A stretch of 64,000 nucleotides of DNA. Origin: Pisaster brevispinus. Lineage: Eukaryota; Echinodermata; Asteroidea; Forcipulatida; Asteriidae. Below, piece by piece: positions 58,701-64,000 of this stretch; position 1 is the first letter of the stretch; each line of letters opens with the position of its first letter. The position numbers and the translations under genes are program-made. The stretch spans positions 13,610,742 to 13,674,741 of the forward strand of contig JAMKCF010000003.1 of NCBI GenBank assembly GCA_023634235.1. The letters are read 5' to 3'. Below the pieces are notes generated by a model that made no database searches, was not told the origin of the DNA, and worked only from the letters and a program-made list of their open reading frames with translations.

Positions 58701-61700
58701 AAAATTGCAATGTACACCTTGACCAACCTGGGTTTTGTTTTGTTTTCTTTACAATTTCAAACCTCGTTTCGGCATGATAAAATGTATTGCACCCCAACTA
58801 CAAGTTCACCCATATACCTACATGTGTACATTAGTGCCATAATATGAAGTTTATGGCTAATATTTTAGAAGTTTATTTTAATTAAGACACTCTTTTGAAT
58901 AACTTGAAACATTTAAAGTACTTGGTATGATTTTATTTGATATTGGAAATATGTGAACTGAGTGTCATCATGGTCATGGATGAGTCAATATAATACCAAG
59001 GTTACGAGCTTTAGTAAGGGGCCATTCAGAATAGTCAAATTAACAAACTTCGATTTTTTTCTTCGAAATTGTAGGTGGGTGGGTCACAAAAAATATAACT
59101 GAAAATCGAAATTCAGCTTTTATTAAAAAATAACTTCAAGTATATAAATTAAAAATTGAAAAAGAAGAAGAAAAAGTACCCAGCTGGCCAAGATCATCAA
59201 TTTAATTCCTGATGAACTACAAAGTTGCTTGTTTAAGCCAGGAAACAACCCATTGAAAACTACTGATGTTGGAGACCTTTGGTCTAAAATATCTGGTTCA
59301 TTGGAGGCATTACTTTGTTCTTCAGTGTTTACATACATGTGTAGATTATATGATGAAGCCATTCAATATTTTGAATATCAAAATTTGGGGTAGGTGGGTG
59401 GGTGGTTGGGTGGTTGGGTCACAACAATTAAAAAAAAACAAACATTGAAATTTGTTGACATTGACTATTCTGAATGGCCCCTAACAGTGGTTATCGCTGA
59501 ATCACCTATCAGGGTTCTCCCCAGGATTTTTTACAACTGTGGGGCTTTTCAATCTGGCTAAGTTACAATCCAAGCATGCGAGTGCGAAGCGCAAAGCCCC
59601 TTGCGGCGTGGGGTGCAGGGCCCGCCGGTCCGAGGCCCGCAGATGCTCTCTGCTGCATTCTGGTGCATTTTAGAGCCTTTGACATGTTTGAAATTGCTAC
59701 TTTTACAAAAAAAATTTGTTGGAGAAAACTGACAAAATGACTCACACAGTTTACATCATCTGATTACAATTGGTTTGATTATAATGTTCTATGTCTTGTA
59801 ACGAAATAAATGAATATAAATGTGTGACCATCATAGTCATTTTTATTTAATATATAGGCATAAATAGATGTTTCATTTAAAAAAAATTGGCCAGGGGTTC
59901 CCCTACGGGTGGTGAACCCATTTCAACTGATTTATTCTGATTTATTTTCAGTTTACACCGAAAATAAGATTCTCTGTAAATTAAAAAGAAGTCAAAATAA
60001 TTTGTTTACATACGTGATACATGTATGTATATTGTTTGTCGATTAAATTTCCTCAAGTAGCCCCAATTATAAAACATAATAAAATAATATATTTAATATC
60101 AATAAATAAAACAAATAATGGAACATTATCTAGAAACAAACCTTTCTCATCTGGAGTCACACTCAGCCATTTATAATGGTTGTGCCATTTGGGGTCAACT
60201 CCCGTCTTCCTCTTTTTAGTTTTTGATTCGGAACCCTGCGTTTGTTCGGCGCACGAACTCACTTCAATTAGCCTTTTTGAGATACATGTATGGTGGACAC
60301 TATCTGGGTGCACCGATTAGTTTACCCAAACCTTAAAGTGTCCTAGTTGAATGTGTCCATCATATCCCAAAAAGGCTAATTGCCACACCGTTGGACGCTG
60401 GCTTGTCGTTTATTGGCCTAAAGTAGGCCTTCAATCCTTTCGCTCCATTTTGTTTAGCAGCCATTGTTGAACGGTTATGCTCTAACACCGCTCTAAACAT
60501 GTATGCACATGTTTTTTTGTAGCACGGATTATGCATGTGGGATTGAGCGATCAACGTGCTTGCTCTTTTGGGGTCGAGAATGAGCATGGTTTTGCTGGTA
60601 CCCGTCTTCGGAAAAAGGTGCACGCGGCATCGAAGGGAAGCAGTTAACTGACTTCCGTGGCCATGTGTGCTTTCTCGATCGTTCGCTACACACACATGTA
60701 AGAAAGGAATGTGTTGTTTTCTGTATGTGATCGTAATTGATTTCAGCGGCCAGGACGACATAGCGTACGTAACGTAGATCAAAGACACACACGAAGAAAG
60801 CATTACTAATGGATTATAAATTACGTTGGCCAAGGCACTGGACAGAGACTGTTGATAGTATGACCGTTTGCTGCGGTCAATGAAAAAAGGTATTCAAAAA
60901 TTGAAAAGCGTATCGGGCGGAAAAAAATGTGCTCTGCCTTTTTGCCGGCGTATCGGCCAAAAAAAAAAAGGCGTGTTGGGCCGATATGCTAGCTTGTATG
61001 TGGGGAGAACCCTGCCTATGTTAATATGGGGTATAGAAACAAGACTTATCTTTTCAATCAAGTATCTGAGTAACGTTATCTTTTTCCTGTGTTTTTTAAT
61101 TTCTTTACTATTGTATTCTGGATTTTTCTATGCTTTAGTTTCATTTTAATTATTGTATATGTTCATGTTCTTGTTTGTATTAGGGCCATGAGCGCTTGTG
61201 TGGCTTTTGTGCTTTATAAGTTTTCATGATTATTAAGGTTTCATTATTATAAAAAAAAAGAATGCTTATACTTTGGGGTGTACACAATGTATGCAACGTT
61301 TTCCCTAAACACCAACAGTGGTCCGCTGGCCAAATACCAGTTAAAACACCTGAAGACCAGTCAAAATTCACTCCAAGTGGTCCGGCTGGCTAATTCAGTG
61401 TTGAAAGGCATCCCTATTTCATTTGAAGTATGGACCAGTGCAAAAGGTGATGGACTAGTGAATTGCCAAACTAACTGGTCCTCCTGGCCAGTCACTAAAA
61501 AAGTTATGGATAAACCCTGTGTGTGTATCTGTCATGTTGTGTGCAGCCCAAGCATCAAGCTTAGGCATGATACACATTCTATTTCAGGATGTACCAATGT
61601 ATGCAGATAAACATGTATTTTGGTCTTATTAGCAGAGGCCATCTGGTACTGTAGTTAGAGGTCATTCTGTTCTGTAGTCAGAGGTCATTCTGTTCTGTAC

Positions 61701-63622
61701 ATGTATGTATTGTAAACATCCTGTACATGTACATTAACAGTGTACATGTGTACCGTTTATAACGCTAACTTCTCTGCTGCTGCATTGGCAGGTTGATAAT
61801 TAATACGGCAATTGGGCTTGCTAAGGAAGAGCAGGATTAACAAGGAGAAACCAATCAAGCTAAAATTAATCAATCTTTTATGGGCTGAAGTGGCTACAAA
61901 ATTTATTGCCGACTGCAATTAATTTATCAAGTATAAAACCACAAGGGAAAATGACCGCGTTAAATTTGTATAAACTTTGGGATTGACCAAAGAAAAATTG
62001 ACTAAAGCGGGGTTTGAACGTGTGACCTCCGATTAAACAAGCTGGCGCTCCACCAACTGAGCTATAACAGCGCTAATGTTTGCGGTCTCCCTATTTTGTC
62101 AGTATCTTTGTTCTGGGGTGCCAGTCTGAAGCCATTCAACCTGTAACTGCCAGGGATCACACCAAAGTTTACGATACAACCTGGGAAGCAGCATGAAAAG
62201 GATCACCTTCGTTTCAAATGAGTGTAGTAAAAACATGTTTAATTAGTTTAGTGAAAACATTCGAGTTAAATAGACTTTATTTTGTCTAATTTAGTTGGTT
62301 TGCTCTGTTACAGATTGATAATTTGAAAGAGAAATCACGAGAGCTGTCAGACTTGCCTGGACAAACGCTCTTGCAGCTGAAATTGGACCAAGAAAACGAG
62401 GCTGCACTTTTTTCATCCCCATCTGCCCCCCTTGCGGGTGGGTGTCTTGGACGTTTTGTCAGCCGTCGCATTGCCGATAGCTTCCATCAACAGACTGAAC
62501 CAGAACAGAGCTACAAGAGTACAGGAAAATTTCTATCCAGGTCTGGGGCATTGTTGAATCAACGACTCAATGTCCAAAATAAGATCAATGTGACTGTCAG
62601 TGGTGCAGAACAGACAAGAGATTATGGTTGTCGAATCAACTCTGGGAATCAGGCTGGTGCTAGTTATCTCAGTGAACACAGTAAACCTCAGGAGTTTGCA
62701 CTACGGTTAAACCAGGAGCCAGATCCCAGTGTTCTTATTGCTGATGATGACTTCAGCATAGTAGAAGCAGCTGGTGATACAACTTCATTTTTAATGCCAA
62801 ATAAATGGAGCACTATGGAATCTGACATTGCAGGAGTGCGGAGGGTCCCGATTGGTGTTAAGAAGACAGCTTCCACGGATCAAGAGCTGGTCTTGATGAA
62901 TGGTACTGCTGAGAATGTAAAGGATAGAACTCCTGTGACTGATAGGAATAAACACTGTGTCAAATCCAAACCACCTCAAGCCCCAACTCAAGAGGGAGCT
63001 AAAACAAAAAAACCCAACTGTTTTCCGACAAGCACTGGTGAATTGCATTGTGACTGTGATTCGGACGAGTGTACAAATGAGGAGAAGGCAGCTCTGATAC
63101 CAAAGTCCCCACCGTTCAATTCGCTGGAAGACATTGGTCATTCAGTTGGGAAACTCCTCACAAACAACAGTCTGCCCAAGAACTCAAGTTGCCCACCACC
63201 TCTGTTCCTCTCAAAGACACCAGCGCTAACGCATCCAAACTCAATGGATAGCAGTATGGCTGCCAATGCCGAGACTAAGTACGGCAGTATTTCTTGCTCG
63301 GATGTGAACAGTGATGCTGCAAAGTTTGACGAGTTCCCCAGCAATATTAGAAACAAAAAGAGCATCTTAAATAATTGTATCCCTGATGAGAAGTCTGCAA
63401 ACAAGAAACAGCTGAATAACAGATTACCAAACTCGGACTTAACTGCTACGCCAAGTGCTCCAGAAGTGCCTAAATCATGTGTAAATAAATCATCCAAAGA
63501 CGGCAGTTTTGAAAAAGAGGAATTTGATTTTGGTTGCTCAGAGGATCAACCACAGAGTATTGACACTCAGTGGGCTGCTGCCAAAAAGAAGAAAAAGAAA
63601 AGCAAGAAAAAGAAATCCATTG
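49763..63622 (+). CDS. Unrecognised gene, at least three phase-0 exons, runs to window edge
   Basis: Exons: 49763-49924 (54 codons, starts ATGGCAGCG in a good context), 52012-52107 (32 codons), 62314-63622 (436 codons plus 1 nt). The first two junctions are phase 0 on both sides, with clear donors after exon 1 (GAG|GTAAGA) and a pyrimidine-rich acceptor before exon 3; the exon 2 donor CAG|GTTCTG is weaker. Residues about 18-50 are leucine/alanine-rich and helical (FELLAILLALALQEEDAERF). Exon 2 has LNCLFTFKKLRNGPGLVHFM. Exon 3 opens with a charged helix (LKEKSRELSDLPGQ) and then is mostly Ser/Asn/Pro-rich and probably disordered, ending in KKKKKKSKKKK, a possible nuclear signal. If the donor ATTG|GTAGGT is not used, a stop at 63628-63630 ends the protein at about 524 aa; otherwise it continues off the window. 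I recognise no family. Intron 2 is over 10 kb. Confidence 0.65.
50458..50525. repeat. Short inverted repeat, TACTCCTA...TAGGAGTA
   Basis: The ends TACTCCTACCCTAGAACTAT and ATAATTCTAGGAGTA pair imperfectly around TTGTTCTGC/GAACGAAC. A one-ended relative lies near 9760-9795. Confidence 0.5.
51437..51635. mobile_element. ~200-bp MITE-like element, TAGGCCTGGGC ends
   Basis: Inverted ends TAGGCCTGGGC and GCCCAGGCCTA enclose several AGTTGCGACT/GCGACTAGTC repeats. Non-coding, in intron 1 of the unrecognised gene. Confidence 0.7.
52660..52830 (+). repeat. Dispersed repeat, inverted copy of the 3955-4215 family
   Basis: The reverse complement of GAGAGGGCAGGGCCACTTTC and the following blocks match 4139-4215. 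Non-coding. Confidence 0.5.
53485..54265 (+). other. Two linked exon-like ORFs of unknown identity
   Basis: A 249-nt candidate exon (53485-53733) follows a TTTTTTTCTTCTGAAAG acceptor and ends at a consensus donor (CATGG|GTGAGT). It reads CEQCDEGYLPYKYM...QPSVVNLQVTMGSS...HVYNVGHTQDI. A second segment from 54043 (TTTTTCAG acceptor) continues in frame across that junction as LDHPTDTDQCELLNISDK and stays open to a TAG at 54263-54265. Its phases do not fit the flanking exons of the unrecognised gene, so it is either a separate nested gene or an old mobile-element ORF. The PSVVNLQV...GHTQDI layout loosely recalls SGNH-hydrolase-like domains, but that is weak. Confidence 0.35.
54640..55540 (+). repeat. 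Region dense in TACATGTA/TGTACA palindromes
   Basis: Many overlapping GTACATGTAC, TACATGTA and TGTACA motifs occur without a fixed period, e.g. near 54770, 54803, 55105, 55247, 55333-55370 and 55527. A poly(G) run is at 54551-54568. No gene supported. Confidence 0.6.
55901..57411. mobile_element. TA-flanked inverted-repeat DNA element (Tc1/mariner-like ends), 1.5 kb
   Basis: It begins TA|CAGTACCGGCCACAAGTAA and ends with the inverse followed by TA, giving a ~26-31-bp inverted repeat flanked by TA as in Tc1/mariner insertions. Both subterminal arms (55925-56090 and 57220-57385) are strikingly GC-rich with CCCCGC/GCGGGG repeats. The core, 56100-57170, shows no transposase. It includes a short frame starting ATGGCGGCCGCG near 57013 that is too short to call. 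Non-autonomous. Confidence 0.75.
57443..57900. mobile_element. Copy of the GGCCAG-ended MITE-like family
   Basis: Shares CCAGCAGGACCAG at one end and TAACTGGCACTGTTAAGGGAG at the other with 16498-16866. The ORF at 57669-57881 (minus) lies entirely inside it. Confidence 0.55.
59017..59482. mobile_element. 466-bp MITE-like element with perfect 22-bp inverted ends
   Basis: The ends GGGGCCATTCAGAATAGTCA (from 59018) and the inverse ending at 59482 match perfectly over 22 bp. Internally a GTAGGTGGGTGGGTCACAA block near each end is in direct, not inverted, orientation. No transposase. Confidence 0.85.
59511..59640 (+). repeat. Fragment of the CAGGGTTCTCCCC family with GC-rich body
   Basis: Starts CAGGGTTCTCCCC and contains GCATGCGAGTGCGAAGCGCA and CCTTGCGGCGTGGGG. 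One end only. Confidence 0.5.
60142..60464 (-). pseudogene. 5' exon of a hAT-derived ZNF862-like ORF, interrupted by a hairpin element
   Basis: A minus-strand ATG at 60462-60464 (ACAATGG context) opens MAAKQNGAKGLKAYFRPIN. After the 108-bp insert at 60270-60377, the same frame resumes as EVSSCAEQTQGSE and then KKRKTGVDPKWHNHYKWLS, ending at a GTTTGT donor at 60141. The K-W...Y-K-W-L layout before a DEKGLF(C) turn is typical of the N-terminal TTF/BED-like part of ZNF862, C17orf113 and related hAT-transposase-derived proteins. No downstream zinc-binding or transposase exon is found on this strand in the window. With the insert in place, the frame stops at a TGA just inside it. Confidence 0.5.
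60270..60377. mobile_element. 108-bp hairpin MITE with AATT target duplication
   Basis: The ends AGCCTTTTTG and CAAAAAGGCT are inverted, with further pairing (TATGGTGGACAC/GTGTCCATCATA). It is flanked by AATT at 60266-60269 and 60378-60381. Removing it and one AATT restores an in-frame join. Confidence 0.75.
60897..61016. repeat. Partial copy of the CGGCCGATACG / CAGGGTTCTCC family
   Basis: GCGTATCGGGCGG, GCGTATCGGCC and a GGGGAGAACCCTGCC end match 19040-19337. The left end is missing. Confidence 0.55.
61297..61521. mobile_element. Short copy of the GGCCAG-ended MITE-like family
   Basis: CGTTTTCCCTAAACACC at one end and CTGGTCCTCCTGGCCAGTCA then ATAAACCCTG at the other resemble 16498-16866. 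The ORF at 61278-61610 is a by-product. Confidence 0.55.
61924..62200 (-). mobile_element. tRNA-Lys-like SINE
   Basis: The minus-strand head CTCAGTTGGTGGAGCGCC and B-box-like CACGTTCAAACCCC are flanked by the same ~100-150-bp upstream block (GGCTTCAGACTGGCACCCC) as in 25036-25318. It ends about 110 bp before exon 3 of the unrecognised gene. Confidence 0.7.
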
Positions 63623-63630
63623 GTAGGTAG

Positions 63631-64000
63631 CCTTCACCCCACAGGGTGTTTGCCAGAAGTTGGAAATGAGTTGTTTGAATTTGCTTTCTCTTTGGTAGGT
63701 TAGATAGGTTCAAATTTACACAAAAAGGTGTCCAAAAGTCACCTCAAACCCCTTTGGCTAAGATCATGGTCCCATACATAACTTGTATCATGCTGTGACC
63801 ATGGTTATCATGTTGTCTAAGACGCAATGACTACAATATTCACAGTTCTCCCAAGGATTGTTCAAAACCTGGGGGCAATATGAACCCAAATTTTGGAAGT
63901 TAAACCGAAGCACGCTGAATGGGAACAAGTATTCTGAATTTTATTACTTGATGTTTATGTTTGGTTTTAAAACTCTCAGTGCAATCTAAAGCATTTGAAA
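63631..64000 (+). other. Downstream intron or 3' flank of the unrecognised gene
   Basis: AT-rich sequence with a trace of the GTTCTCCCAAGG repeat near 63845. No exon or poly(A) signal that would end the gene is seen before the window edge. Confidence 0.4.

Overview
This is a eukaryotic, metazoan-type window. Genes are split into short exons with GT-AG introns, proteins read most like vertebrate orthologues, and introns and intergenic DNA are packed with tRNA-derived SINE-like repeats, short inverted-repeat (MITE-like) elements, LTR retrotransposon remnants, minisatellites and homopolymers. The repeat style and the invertebrate-deuterostome flavour of the proteins suggest a marine deuterostome, most likely an echinoderm such as a sea star. 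The taxon is inference; the gene models come from splice signals and reading-frame continuity that I traced by hand.

Region by region. (1) 219-10228, minus: a complete nine-coding-exon inositol polyphosphate 5-phosphatase with a C-terminal SKICH domain (INPP5K type, 442 aa). (2) 10229-10590: a 362-bp head-to-head intergenic segment, a probable shared promoter. (3) 10591-34655, plus: a complete 14-coding-exon 4-hydroxyphenylpyruvate dioxygenase (HPD, 385 aa) with all three iron ligands. Its introns hold two internally deleted Ty3/Gypsy elements (one with two 480-bp LTRs that look identical and a 4-bp target duplication), a dimeric higher-order minisatellite, SINEs and hairpins. (4) 34656-41815: repeat-rich intergenic DNA with a pair of related inverted-repeat elements. 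(5) 41817-45119, minus: a PRDM-type gene, a PR/SET-like domain followed by eleven C2H2 fingers. (6) 45120-49762: intergenic DNA with a triplet-repeat tract and a diverged direct duplication. (7) 49763 to at least 63622, plus: an unrecognised gene with three phase-compatible exons, a leucine-rich helical N-terminus and a long low-complexity third exon ending in a lysine-rich tract. Its 10-kb second intron contains a TA-flanked inverted-repeat element, several MITE-like elements, two linked exon-like ORFs of unknown identity, and, on the minus strand, the 5' end of a hAT-derived ZNF862-like ORF interrupted by a 108-bp hairpin element.

Functionally the genes do not form one pathway. HPD acts in tyrosine catabolism, the 5-phosphatase in phosphoinositide turnover, and the PRDM protein presumably in transcription. 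The most useful leads are the INPP5K/HPD divergent promoter with tiny first coding exons on both sides, the unrecognised gene at the right end, and the hairpin insertion whose removal restores an open frame in the ZNF862-like exon. I saw no CRISPR array, no bacterial-type operon and no convincing functional tRNA or rRNA gene.
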